From NCBI GenBank assembly GCA_016748015.1, contig JAAOMT010000240.1, positions 30,990 through 94,989 on the forward strand: DNA of 64,000 bases, in the 5' to 3' direction. The notes beneath the pieces are model-generated. The model was not told where the DNA came from, did not search any database, and saw nothing but the letters and a program-made list of their open reading frames with translations. Position numbers and translations under genes: made by a program. The number at the start of each line of letters is the position of its first letter. Within the stretch, counting starts at the first letter, position 1. Below are positions 11,881-23,715 of this stretch, in pieces. This stretch comes from Geosiphon pyriformis. Taxonomy: Eukaryota > Glomeromycota > Glomeromycetes > Archaeosporales > Geosiphonaceae.

Positions 11881-13320
11881 AACACAAAAACCAACACTCA
11901 ACTTAACCAACCAAAACAGCCAACAAACAATGAATTCGGAAAACTACAACAATCTCAAACAATATTTGGAAACATTAAAAATCCCAACAGATTGGTCTCC
12001 AGATGAAAAACATTGACTACAACAACAAGCCAAACAATATTTTCTACACAACAACATTATTTATCATCGAAATTTCAAAAACCCAGACAAACCACTCAGA
12101 TTAATACAAGAACAAGAAAAAGAGATTATATTATACAACATGTACTCAGATCCTTTATCAGCATACTTCGGAAAAGACAGCACCATTCAAAGAACACTAG
12201 AATACTACTTTTAGCCTCAAATGAGAAAAGACATTCACGAATATATTAAATCTTGTGATAATTGTCAAAGAAGAGAAGAAACATGCTCTACTGAACCATT
12301 AAATCCAATCAAAGTTGGACAACCCTTTGACCAAGTTGGTATCGATTTAGTCAGACCACTATCTATTACCACTCAAGGAAACCGTTATATTGTAGTAGCT
12401 ATAAACTATCTTACTAAATAGCCTAAAACCAGAGCCATTCAACAAGCAGATGCAAAATCAGTAACAAAATTCATCTATGAAGACATCATTTGTAGACACG
12501 GATGTCCAATTGAACTTTTATCCGATCAGGGAACACACTTTGTGAACAACCTGATACAAAAAATTTGCAAACAATTCAATGTCAAAAGACCTCTGTCTTT
12601 GCCCTACCATCCACAAACAAACAAACTTGTGGAACGTTTTAACAGAACATTGTGTGAGTCATTAGCCAAAGTCTCAACCAATTTTGAGCAAAAGTGGGAT
12701 ATCTTTATTCTATCAGTGTTACTAGCATATAGAACACTAAAACAAAATACCACAAAACACACACTATTTGATTTAACTTATGAAAGGACAGCAATATTAC
12801 TAATTAGTTTCACAGTAGAAACATACCCAGTACAACCAATTGATAAAAACAATTTTCAAGAAACACTACAACGAAGAGTTTATACTCTGCTTAGCACATT
12901 GGAAGGAAAACGACAAATAGCAGCAACTCATATTGAACATTCTCAAGCTCAACAAAAAGAAAAACATAACAACAAATTACCATCTATTACCAACGAATTT
13001 AAAGTTGGAAATAAAGTTCTCTTATACAGAACTAAAGCTGAAAAACAATGGAGTGGAAAATTTGAAAATAAATAGGATGGACCATTTTTTATTCATAAAA
13101 TTCTAGGCAACAGATCATACAAGCTAAGACTTGATAACAAAATCCTAGCAAAAGTTGCACATGGAGATTGTTTGAAACACTATAATTCCAAAAACAATCC
13201 TGAACCATTAATTCCACAAATTGGCACACATTCTTCTTTAATCAATCCCGAAGATATTCCCTGGAATTTAGAACCAATAGTTGTCATTGAACAACCTCCC
13301 AACTTAAACACTTAATTTAA
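11880..13320 (+). pseudogene. gypsy integrase, broken
   Basis: The frames are 12013-12249, 12221-12421 and 12542-13075. The N-terminal zinc region ends ...CDNCQRREETC. The core has the D,D-35-E residues in place: GIDLVRP, SDQGTHF and LVERFNRTL. A C-terminal chromo/SH3-like region (FKVGNKVLLYRTKA...DGPFFIHKILGNRSYKLRL) runs on to about 13320. Stops at 12212 (YYF then TAG), 12419 (LTK then TAG) and 13073 (NK then TAG) fit loss of Trp by TGG to TAG. Confidence 0.85.
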
Positions 13321-13500
13321 ATTTATTATTATAGTTATCTTCTTATAATTTAGAAACAATCTCACAAAAACAAAACAAAAATAACATAAAAACCCATACA
13401 CCAAAAATAATTTTCTTTTATTTTCAAATCTCTTATAATGACTATTCCTCAAAACATTCAACAATTATCCCAAAAACTAATGTTAGCTTTAAAAACAATA

Positions 13501-13647
13501 NNNNNNNNNNNNNNNNNNNNNNNNNNNNNNNNNNNNNNNNNNNNNNNNNNNNNNNNNNNNNNNNNNNNNNNNNNNNNNNNNNNNNNNNNNNNNNNNNNNN
13601 NNNNNNNNNNNNNNNNNNNNNNNNNNNNNNNNNNNNNNNNNNNNNNN
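13501..13647. other. assembly gap (147 Ns)
   Basis: A run of N inside the gypsy element; the true length of missing sequence is unknown. Confidence 1.
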
Positions 13648-13917
13648 TATTCGGAAACAACTCCACAATGAATTTAAGACAACAGCTGGACCTACAAACA
13701 GTCATTATAAACTAAGAGCTGCTCTTAAACTTTATGACCTATTTCACACCTGTGAAAACGTTCTACAAAACCCAATTTTACAACCTTTAAAGATTCAATA
13801 TATTGGAAAGCTCACAGAACTGAAATTTTAACAATTTTCAGACCAAATTTCTTCAATAATTTTGGATTATTATCTGAAAATTACAGACAGTACTTGGACT
13901 TCGACAGAGCTCAGTCT

Positions 13918-13928
13918 TGAGAAGGAGG
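13918..13928 (+). other. gypsy polypurine tract
   Basis: GAGAAGGAGG lies just before the TGTTACC of the 3' LTR, the usual place for priming plus-strand DNA. Confidence 0.65.
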
Positions 13929-13931
13929 TTA

Positions 13932-14917
13932 TGTTACCAGATGAAATTAAAGATATTTTTTAGCATGAAATTACCCTTATAAATCTTATCATTAATTAGC
14001 ATATATTATTGTTTCAAATTATCACTTATTACATTAGCAAAATATCTGAAATTATCATTTAATTAATAACCCAATTTGTACATAACACAAATGTAACCTA
14101 ATTGCAATAATCAATCATGTAATATCCCGAACTATGTAACATTCAAAAAGTTTGCTGAAATTTGTAGAAATTCACCGAAATAATTGATAGTTCACCAAAA
14201 TATCTAATAGTTTGCAAAAATAACTTATAGTTCACTGAAATGTATCTTTAGTTCAGCGAAATTGTAGAAAATAGCAAAGTTTGAGTTCATAGAATAGTGT
14301 TATGACAAGTTGTATAAAAGAAGAGCTTTTCTCTTCAAGAAAATGTATCTTACTTCAGATTTAAAACAATTAGAATAATTTTTTACACCCAAAAAACAAA
14401 TAAATATCAAATAATTCGAAAAGCCAAATTCTTAAATTATTTCCCTTGAAATTAACCAATTCCTATGAACAGTTGAAATTGACTAGCTACCAATTTCAGT
14501 AAACTGTTAAAGCACTTCCAAGCCTAGATCCGAAACAACTTCCATAAATCATCAGTTTTACTTTTTTTTTTATATTTCTTTTATTCTCTTTCTTTTCTTA
14601 TTATAAATCATTTGGGTAGCCTACAGACAAGAATTCCTGTAGAAGAGTTGACTTTCACAGCAAAGTAACTATACGTTTTAGTGAGCTTCCAGACAAGCAA
14701 TTTCTGAGAAAGAGTTGACGTTTACTATAACATAACTATACAAAGTAACTGGCACAAAATTGGCCATTCCACTTATAAGTCCAGCAGTTCAAATTATAGG
14801 AGATAATTTGAAGATAAATTCAGTTACTGGAGGTTCAACTACTTCCTGAAAACGTGAATTCACAGCAAATCAACATCAACAACATTCAAGAAAAGAGACC
14901 AAAAACCTCCAGTAACA
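13932..14917 (+). repeat. gypsy 3' LTR
   Basis: A full-length partner of 5213-6199, including the 20-bp repeat array (14149-14269) and the TATA box near 14313. It ends GTAACA, then CTGT of the target duplication and LINE sequence. Confidence 0.92.
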
Positions 14918-14921
14918 CTGT

Positions 14922-15409
14922 TGCTAATTTACTTTTCACAGCTGAGAAATTAATATTCAAAGCAAACAACTTTCTAATTGACACTTCTACAGGAGTTTTG
15001 ATAATTTTAGGGTCAATCCACTTTTTTCTAAAAAGATAGATAAGCGAGAAGAGAGCACAACTTCATCATCATCCATATGAAAATTAGGAGAGCTGAGTGG
15101 AGAACCAAAACCAGCATCAGTGTTGACTCACTTTGCCTTAGATGTAGTAGCAGCTAAACCCAAAAGAGACCTACCAATTGTTCCAGACATGCTAACATTC
15201 TTGTCCTCACCAGATAGACTCTCTACATCAGAATAAATACTGCCACTAAACTCAGATTTGCTCAAGAATATATCTCTTTCATCACCAGAGTGTTTTACAT
15301 TACTAAGAACAACCTTTTTCTTCTGAAAAAAAGAGCCACTAGCAGAACCATAAAAAGCACTCTTAGAAGCCTTCTTCTTAGGTGTGGTGCTACTAGTAGT
15401 AGTTTCCAT
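14922..15409 (-). pseudogene. LINE copy 1 ORF1, N-terminal part
   Basis: The frame starts METTTSSTTPKKK at 15409 and runs 93 aa to a stop at 15128. A second frame continues up to the gypsy insertion (VDPKIIKTPVEV...KSKLAT) and resumes beyond the element at 5212 with AKTQLIRK. Copy 2 has VDPKIVKTQVEV...MAKT followed by a stop and VIRK in the same place, which proves the two halves were one frame. Function is as for other LINE ORF1 proteins: RNA binding. Confidence 0.8.
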
Positions 15410-15535
15410 ATCTATAAAGAATAGGTTACTATTAGGTAAAAAAATATTAATATAGACTGAAAAAACAAAAAAAACTTTTTTTTCAAAAAATGTGCTTTTT
15501 GGGAATTTGTGGAAGTAAGAGAGAAAGAAGTTTTT
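15410..15535 (-). promoter_or_regulatory. LINE copy 1 5' leader
   Basis: The minus strand carries a TTCTTTCTCTC...CAAATTCCC block that recurs at the 5' ends of copy 3 (31753-31800) and copy 2 (51150-51200). Internal promoters in this position are usual for LINEs; the role here is inferred. Confidence 0.5.
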
Positions 15536-15539
15536 TTTT

Positions 15540-16790
15540 TTTAAGTTTTTATATTATTTTTTATAACTTTTTTAATTAAAACAATAAATATTAATATTTT
15601 TGTACTTACTTTAAAAATTTTAAATTAATTTTAAACCATTAAAATTTTATATTTGAAAAATTTTTTAATTATATTAACCAGAAAGCTATTTAAAAAATTC
15701 ATTTAAAAAAATAAAAAAATCATAACAAAATAATATATTTTTATTTTATAATCTGTAAATACAAAGATCAAAATTTAAAAAATTGGTTTAAAAATTTTTA
15801 TTAACAAAATCAATTATAATTGCTATTTTGTTTTTAATTTATATAATAAAAAATAACAAATTAATTTATTTAAAAAACTTTTAAGTAAATATGTTTTTAA
15901 TTTTATTTTTAATTAAAATATTATATTTTTACATATTTGTTTTTTAATCAAATTTATCTAATATTATTAATTATTTTAAATAAATATTATATTTATTTAA
16001 TTCAAACAATTTTATTATTTATTTGTTAAATAATAATTAATTAAAACTTTAAAACAGATTATAAATTAGAATTAAAAACAAATAAAATATAATTTTAATA
16101 ATTATAATAAAAATAAATTTTTGGTTTTTTTAATAATAATTGGTTTATTGTAAACTAAAAAGTATGATATTAATAAATTAATTAACTATAATAATTATAT
16201 AAAAATATATTTTGGAAATTTTGACAATTTTGTAATAAATTTATAAAATTTTATTAATATTAAAAAATAAATATTAATTTTTTTTAATAATTAATAAAAT
16301 TAATGCTTTAATAAATTTTTTTATATATATTACAAAAATAAAATTTTCAAGTTAAATTTATTAAAAGATTTATTAATTTTAAAGTATTTAATAATTAATT
16401 AATTTGTAATAGTTAAAAATTTTTAAATTATATTAAAAATATATAATAATTTATTTTTGAATAATAATTTAAAACATAGTAATAACAAATTTTTAAATTT
16501 TATTTTAATTAATTTGCAAAATGCATATTTATTATTTAAAAATTTATAATACATAATTAATTAAATTATTAAAAAAACTTATAATAAAATTAATGTTTAA
16601 ATTAATTGTATTAAACTATTTATAAATTTTTTGATTTTTTATATAATTTAAAACTGTGATAGTATTGCTATATATTTATATATATATTTGTACAATATTA
16701 TAAAAAATAAATTGTATAACAAAAAACTAAACAATTAAATAGTTTATAACAATTCTGATTTTTACAATTTTTACTAATTATCCAATTAAT
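15540..16790. other. very AT-rich block
   Basis: Long stretches hold almost no G or C and no coding potential. It borders the 5' end of LINE copy 1. Similar blocks lie at 30900-31740, 40690-41950, 44640-46330, 49900-51145 and 57936-58560. Confidence 0.85.
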
Positions 16791-16986
16791 TGAAAAAGGA
16801 TTTTGAATGAAATAGGTCGCTAAACCTTTTTAATCTTAGTGCATGGTCTAATTAATTTCGCGTCTCATCTAATAATCGATATCTTATACATGTACTAAGA
16901 GTATTTAAATGATTTCATCAAAAACTGGGACAATGCACCCTGCACATAATTATAGCATTGTTACACATAATAATTTCACTATTTTC

Positions 16987-17022
<36 letters not shown>

Positions 17023-17730
17023 AAAGAGTTCGGCTTCTCGGGGAATTGAAAGTTATAAAGCATCATAAGATTCAACATTTCGGCCACAAATTTGTAATTT
17101 TCTATAATTCACGAACAATTCTGTAATACCATTGTGTTATTAATTTCTAGTTTTCCGCTTTAAGAAGCCCTAAGCCATCATTTATTTTTTGGCCAATCAT
17201 CCTCTTTAAAATATTCCTTTCTTTGATTGGCTATGGGTTAATGGCTAACCAAAATTTCAATAAGCAAACTCCCAAATCTTTTTTATCGACTTTTTGATAT
17301 CCAAATTTGAATGAAGTTCGCGAGCCGCTTCGTCGTTCTTCCTGAAACTGAAAAGGCAAAATAGCAAACTCTTTACCTTTACAAAGGAACGGCCAGTAAA
17401 TGTGGTGTTCCAACTTATCAAGAATAAAATTCGAAACATTTGTTACCTTTTACAAACTTCCGTACATAGAGTGACATCAATAAATTTATTTGACAAAAGA
17501 GAAAACAAACCTATCAAATAAAAAATCCTATCTCATTTCTTCACAACCTTTACCTCTTTTCCACCCTCTTTACAATATATATCTGGTATTTGACCGACAG
17601 ATACTACCCAATTTTGTAATCTCGAAATTCTGAATAAAATATTTTTTGATTACCAAGCAATAACAAAACTTTTCATACAATTTGCCAGCTTCATTTAGAA
17701 TAGAGAAATCATACACATGTTGACACCAGA
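16790..17730. other. intergenic region upstream of RAX2
   Basis: Normal-composition DNA with a (TA)15 microsatellite at 16990-17020. Two overlapping 60-aa minus frames near 17231-17439 show no recognisable protein features. It presumably holds the RAX2 promoter; no specific site can be named. Confidence 0.5.
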
Positions 17731-20700
17731 ATGAAAATAAAACACCCCAGATTTTTCTTATCAATATTTTGCGCGGGATTAGCACGACTATATGCCGACT
17801 CAACACCTAAAACTCTTCCTCAGGTCGATTTTCAAACTGTAACCCAAGTAGGCATTGCAGGAAATTATAATGGCTTAACCCTGGCAAGCCAGTTAGTTAA
17901 ACGACAAGCTTTCGATGGGAACAGTGCATCACTTGTGACATATACTCCTTCGACACTCAAAGATAACGAAGAAAGTAATGGCTCTTTTCAACTTATCGGG
18001 GCTACTTCAAAATATGGCTCAATACAAGCTACATGTAAACTATATAACCCTAATGGAGAAAAATATGATATATACGTTGGAGGGAACTTTACTACACTAG
18101 GGTCAACGAAAATAAATAACATTGCACGTTATGACCCCGAGAGTCAAACCTTTTCACCGTTACTTGAAGGCTTAGACGGTCCAGTATCTTCATTATATTG
18201 TGATTCCAACAATGGGAGTGTAATGGTTGGTGGATATTTTACGGCTCCTGTGAATGCCTCAAAAAATAATTTAGATTCTACCTCTTTTGGTGGATCGATA
18301 GCATTGTGGGATGGAAAAACATGGGATCCACTGCCGTTCAAAGGATTCAACGGGCCGGTGTTCACAATTTCATTCAATCGTGAAAATAACACCTTTTACT
18401 TTGGTGGTATATTTGATGCAACATCCAATGGGGAATACGGGGGGTTAAACAATTCACAGCCTATAAATTTACAAACTTCACTGGTGAGTCCAAACTTTTT
18501 ATTTTAATTATTTGGAAAATGGAATATAAGATTCAAATATTTTAGCTTATGCGATATTGGCTTTAATAAAAAGAAAATTTTGGGTTGGTCTTGAGTTTTT
18601 TTTAATGTTGGTATCTCTGTATTAAGGGAATAAATAGGCAAGTTTTATACACAGATTTTCCACAACAGCCTTATGGCTCAATTTAACGCGATAATCAGTT
18701 CATAACATTGGCTTGTTGAAAAATTTTCATCAGAACATGAAGGGTTACTGCTCGAGGATTTGTTTATCAAATTCTCCACTTTTCCACATCTTTAATTGAT
18801 CAGTTATTTGCTAAATGTTCGATTATACTCTTAGATCACTAGTGGCAACGGTGCATTGAATGCAGGATTTAATGATCCAAGTTTATTAGCTTGTAGTGGG
18901 TCATCAGATGGACCAAACAATACATGGTTATTGAATGACGGAATTCCAGGGTTTATACGGGTCGAGTTTCCCGCGTACACCACTCCGTCTTCTATTGAAA
19001 TAAGAAATACGGCATTTGACGGACGTGGCACAAAAAGTTTCAGGTATGTTTGACACAACCAACATTTCAGAATCCGACCGTAATAATTGATTTAGTGACA
19101 TCGTTTTAACCCACCCGCAAAAGATACTATTATTGAATGTGAGATTAAGATTTTTACTCAGTTAAGGGAGCTTTTTGTTTTCCATTTTACTGAATTTTCA
19201 AAAACATGAGTAGCTGATTTTTTGACCTTTAAAAGCATATCTCCTATTTATAATTATGACCAATATAATCAAAGAAAAAGACACAAAAAAAGACACGAGA
19301 AACTATAGCGCTAACACGAACTAATAAATTCTAAATTTTATGATTTTAGGATTTTGTCAACACCAGAGAATGGAATTTTTAATCTTTCATATGTTGATCC
19401 AAATACCAAAACTGAAAAATATTGCATAAATTCTTGTCCTTTGATATCTGACAACAAAGAATACCAAAATTTTAACATTGTCAACCCGATATCAGTTAAA
19501 GGCTTTCAAATTGAAATTCTTGATTGGTATGGTGGTGGTGGTGGTTTTCATGGAATCCGAGTATATCAAAGTGGTAAATGATTTATTATGTCAATTTAAT
19601 AATGATTTTCAAAAAATGGAACATTTATTTTGCTAACGTATGTGGGTTTATTGTGAAATAGATGCTGTTGTGATGGCAGCACGTGATCCCAGGTTTTCCA
19701 GTTGTGATCAGACACTATTTCAACCTGATGTAAAGTATGATGGTGATTGGCAAAGCAAGCGACTGCCCGGGACTTGGGAAACTGTATCGCAGCTTCAAAT
19801 TCCGAGATCACAACTTTCAACCACCACTTCATCCCTTACTTTACAACCCTATGTTCCACAAACAGGGTTCTACGATGTCACGCTGGATTTACCAAGCTGT
19901 GTTCCAATTGGCTGTGATAAAACAATACCTATTAATGTCACTGTAAACGTTGCCCCAGGACATTCATCCTCCGTTACAATTTCTCAAAATCAAAGTCATT
20001 CGGGTTCTTTTGAAATTTACTCTGGGACTGTTGTTTCTACGTCTTCTTCTTTTGCACCGAATGTTGTCATTACGGTGGCAAAGCCCGTTAAATTTCCTTT
20101 TGGCCAAAGCGATGGTATTATCTTGGTAAATTTTGTTAAATTTGTCAAAAGAAATAGCAGTATTCCGTTAAGCGGATTATTTCAATATAATCCAGCGACA
20201 AAAGAAAATGCTACATGGGGTGGCTTCAATAGTACGTCATCGTTTTTTCACTGTATCCTCGCACCATTTGTAATAAGCAAGTTTTTTGTTTCTGACAATT
20301 TCCAATTTCTAGGTATTTTATCTGCCCGCGCTAAAGTTTCTACTATTGTTGTCCTCCGCAAATCATCCATTGCAATTGGTGGTAGTTTTTCGAATAGGGA
20401 TTATTCAAATATCGTGCTCTATGATGGATCTGATTTTGTTTCCCTTGCTCATGGTGGTCTTGACGGTCCTGTATCCACTATGGTTGTAGTTGATAATAAA
20501 TTATTAATTGGAGGTTTATTCAACAAAACAGCATCTCAAGATCCAATTACTGGCTTCAACAATATAGCTCGTTATGACCTCTCGACAAATCAATGGTCAC
20601 AAATAAGCGGTGGTGTAAACGGAGAAGTAAACGTGATAGCTGGGGCCAGTCAAGAAGCTTCTTCAAAAGTATACATATCTGGTCGATTCAACACTGCAAT

Positions 20701-23149
20701 TACGCCAGGTTCCCATAATGGAGGAAATCTCACTTACGGCTTTGTTCTTTGGGATGATACTCTGAAGGCATGGTCATCAGCAGGTTATGTTGATGGTCAA
20801 ATCAGCTCTATAACATCCAATACTTATCCTACTGACCAGAATCTTACGACTTTCTTGGGTGGCCGCTTATTTTCTGTGCAATCATTATCAGTATTCAGTG
20901 CAGGTCTGCTCACAGCGCCCGATCTTAAAATTTCGCCTTTAATCTATCCTCAGACTCAAAATAATCAGACACCTGAAATTACTGTTAACTCTGGTGTTTT
21001 CTGGAATGATAAAAATAACGATGATAAGCAAACCGTCATTTTGGGGGGACAATTTCAGTTAGACAATATCACAAACGTTGCCATACAACAAGATGGAGCA
21101 TTGAGTGGGCTTGGGTCAAAGTTCCAAATGGAGGGAAAAGTTAACAGTCTTAGCATTCATGATGATCTTTTGTATATTGGTGGTGAATTCACCGGAAATG
21201 CGACCAACACCGATAAGTTGAATGGCCTAGCTATTTATGATTTAAAAAAACGGATTTTTAATCAAAATCAACCACCGTTGACTGGTAAACATAGAATTAC
21301 CTTTGAATATCTTAAAATTGTGTCACAAAAATTTATTTTTTTGGGGGGGGTTTTTTTTTAGTTCAAGGAGATGACAGTGTCAACGTGAAAATGATTCTTC
21401 CTCGCAAGGGAACTAGTACAATTATTGTAGCTGGGACATTTGACAATGCAGGATTTTTGAACTGTTCAAGGATTTGTTCGTGGGATACCAAAGTTGCTCA
21501 ATGGAACAATTTAGGCGTAGATTCCCTTGGAGGGGATATATATGCTTTAAATTTTATCCGGGTAGGTAGATTATTAGCCTTGTCAATAATGGCCTGGATT
21601 TTATTTTCTAACCAATTCTTCAGCTGCATCACTTTTTAAGTTTTGTCTTGCACAAACTCCTATTAAACCAGTTTATCTTTTATATAGCCACATGCAACTA
21701 TTCTTCTTGTTGGGGGAAATTTGATTCTCAATAAAACCAATTATTACCTGGCTCAATTTGACTTTAACACTGGTAATTGGAGTCCTCTCGGGAAAAAAGA
21801 TGACCTACCTGGCCCAGTTACAGCACTTTCAAATAGTTCACCGAAAGAAGTATTCCTTGCCGGAAAAGTTGCCGAAAAAAACACGTCTTATATTAGAAAA
21901 TGGGATGGCTCAAAATTCATAGCGATCGGTGACAAAATTCAAGGCAACTCCTTAATAACCCAGCTTGAAGTTGTTCCGACAAAAACGCAACATAGGACTA
22001 ACGACATTCTTGAACCTAAGAAAATGCTTTTGATTTCTGGTGCGCTCTCACTAGAAACATATGGAGATGTGAGCGTTGCCTTATACGATGGTGTTGATTA
22101 TTATCCATACCTTTACTCTTCCAAAATCGGGGGTGACCCTGGAAACATTTTTTCGATTTTCTTCTCGGATGACTTATTCGTCCCTGTTAAAAGTAATTGT
22201 ATTGATTTTACATGATCTGTTGCTGTTTGAAAAATGTTTTATTCTCCAGATTACTAAATTATTAATCTTTCTTGAATAGAATATCTGGCTGTCCCCCTAG
22301 TAATTCTAATTTCAATTGTGATCGCCTTAGCACTGGTATTTTTTATCGTCGCAATTGGCATGGCAATCGCATACATGAAAAGACGAAAAACAATTAAGAA
22401 AACGCCACTTAATCCACGTGATTCTATTTTGGCGCCCGCCAAATCTCAAACAGATTTCTTGGACAACCTCAACAAGGCACTAATTGCACAACCGCATTTA
22501 TATAATGATGTAAGAAATTCTACCGTTAAATCTAGTATCACAACTGACGGGAAATCTATAGAGGAAACGGCAGGGGTAGCTGGATTCAGTCGCTCACATT
22601 TAGGAGCTGATACGGGATCGGAAACTGATCATACTTCAACGCAAAGGATTCCGCTAAAAGGAGAGGGTCAAAGAAATTCAGATAATAGCGATTTGTTCAT
22701 TGCTGCAAAAATAGGGGCTAAAATCGCCGAGGAAGATGCTATCAATAATGAGGGTACTAATGTGCCTGGAGAATTGGCCGCAGGGTCGGCACCAGGAATG
22801 GGGGCTTTTCAAGAAATTTTTCTTAATGGCGGAGGGCCTAAAACATACTATGCCAAATACGAGTTTGAGGCAAGAGAAGAAGCTGAGCTAGGCTTCCAGA
22901 TGGGAGAGAAAATTCACGTAATTGATACTAATGACCCTGTTTGGTGGATGGGATTAATAGATGATGGTAGGTACCAAGTAAAACAGGAATCACAATTATG
23001 GGATTAAATTAACCAAAAATATCATGTTGTTTATTAAAGGTACTGGACGGCCAAGACAAGGTGTTTTTCCAAGTAACTACGTGACTCTCGAACCTCCACC
23101 ATATGATCATGACAGTATTTACGATCCTGAAATTACAGACAATCATTAA
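17731..23149 (+). CDS. RAX2: Rax2-type cortical polarity protein with C-terminal SH3 domain
   Basis: Nine coding segments: 17731-18483, 18835-19043, 19350-19573, 19662-20231, 20313-21284, 21362-21561, 21688-22192, 22280-22966 and 23040-23149. All phases close, giving 1,409 aa. The start Met opens a signal peptide (KHPRFFLSIFCAGLARLYA). The large extracellular part has repeated beta-propeller-like units (IYVGGNFTTLG...IARYDPESQTFSPL, LIGGLF, YIGGEFTG), which identify Rax2, a landmark protein for polarised growth. Near residue 1030 of the chain one membrane helix (LVILISIVIALALVFFIVAI) precedes a basic stop-transfer segment (YMKRRK). The cytoplasmic tail ends in an SH3 domain (YYAKYEFEAREEAELGFQMG...WWMGL...GVFPSNYVTLE) split by the last intron. 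Yeast Rax2 has only a short tail, so the SH3 is notable. The intron at 20232-20312 is 81 nt and lacks in-frame stops. Confidence 0.93.
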
Positions 23150-23715
23150 TCCTAATCATGAGCATATTTTTTTTACCTAATGACATTCTTTCTCCTTCCC
23201 CCTATCCTCATGCGCTTACATTGTATGTCCCATCACTATCCTTTATCACAAGCGCTTTATTCCTCTTTACCCATGTAATCATAGAATTATTGTGTATTTA
23301 TAAATTTTAGAAAAGTTGGATTCGGGGCTTGCACAGTGAAGTGTTAATATAATCTGTTTTTCCAGTTAACAAAGATCTACTCAAATTCAGCGAGCTGAAG
23401 CAATAATTAGTTGTTCATATAGAAAAACCAACACTACTTTGTATTATATTCTCTAATTACCTTATTCAAGCCTCAAAAAGTAAGAATTTTAAAAATGAAA
23501 TTTCAAGTTTCTTTAATCCACACTTTTCTATTGGATCAAAAAATTTGGATATTTTAATTGCTTATTATCCTAGACCAAGGATAAAATTTCTGAAGGTACC
23601 ACAGCCCCTCAAATTGCTAGGTCCATCGTACAATAGGATGACCAAAAATTCAATCAATTTATAGAACGGAAATTGCCCAAAGCTGGTTGAACCTTGAGGT
23701 GTTAACTGAAATGAT
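23150..23715. other. convergent 3' region between RAX2 and GCP2
   Basis: This 566-bp stretch holds the two facing 3' untranslated regions. I see no further gene. Confidence 0.6.

Larger units (their letters stand above)
13438..13955 (+). pseudogene. small ORF between integrase and 3' LTR, interrupted by assembly gap
   Basis: An ATG at 13438 opens MTIPQNIQQLSQKLMLALKTI and the frame then runs into the gap. After the gap, an open stretch reads RKQL...TNSHYKLRAALKLYDLFHTCENVLQNP...SLEKEVMLPDE into the LTR. No family is recognised. Its place after integrase is where some gypsy elements carry an extra protein. Confidence 0.4.
5213..14917 (+). mobile_element. Ty3/gypsy (Metaviridae) LTR retrotransposon with dUTPase
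   Basis: The element is about 9.7 kb, bounded by two LTRs of about 987 bp that both begin TGTTACC and end GTAAYA. The flanking 4-bp target-site duplication reads CCGT (5209-5212) and CTGT (14918-14921). The order is LTR, gag, protease, Cys-rich region, dUTPase, RT, RNase H, integrase, small 3' ORF, LTR. PR before RT and integrase last is the Ty3/gypsy order. A polypurine tract GAGAAGGAGG abuts the 3' LTR. The two LTRs differ at many sites, mostly transitions, so the insertion is old, and most frames carry stops. Confidence 0.93.
281..15535 (-). mobile_element. LINE copy 1 (non-LTR retrotransposon), split by a gypsy element
   Basis: On the minus strand the order is a 5' pyrimidine-rich leader, ORF1 (RRM-like region and zinc-knuckle remnant), then ORF2 with AP-endonuclease, reverse transcriptase and RNase H. 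All of it aligns by eye to the plus-strand copies at 31752-40675 and 51146-57935. ORF1 is cut by the LTR element at 5213-14917. Frames are broken by stops and frameshifts, so the copy is inactive. The 3' end (end of RNase H, C-terminal zinc finger, tail) is lost at about 281. Confidence 0.9.

Noticed and set aside
17231-17439. two overlapping 60-aa minus-strand frames upstream of RAX2
   Set aside because: No family features, overlapping frames of equal length, no supported splice sites.
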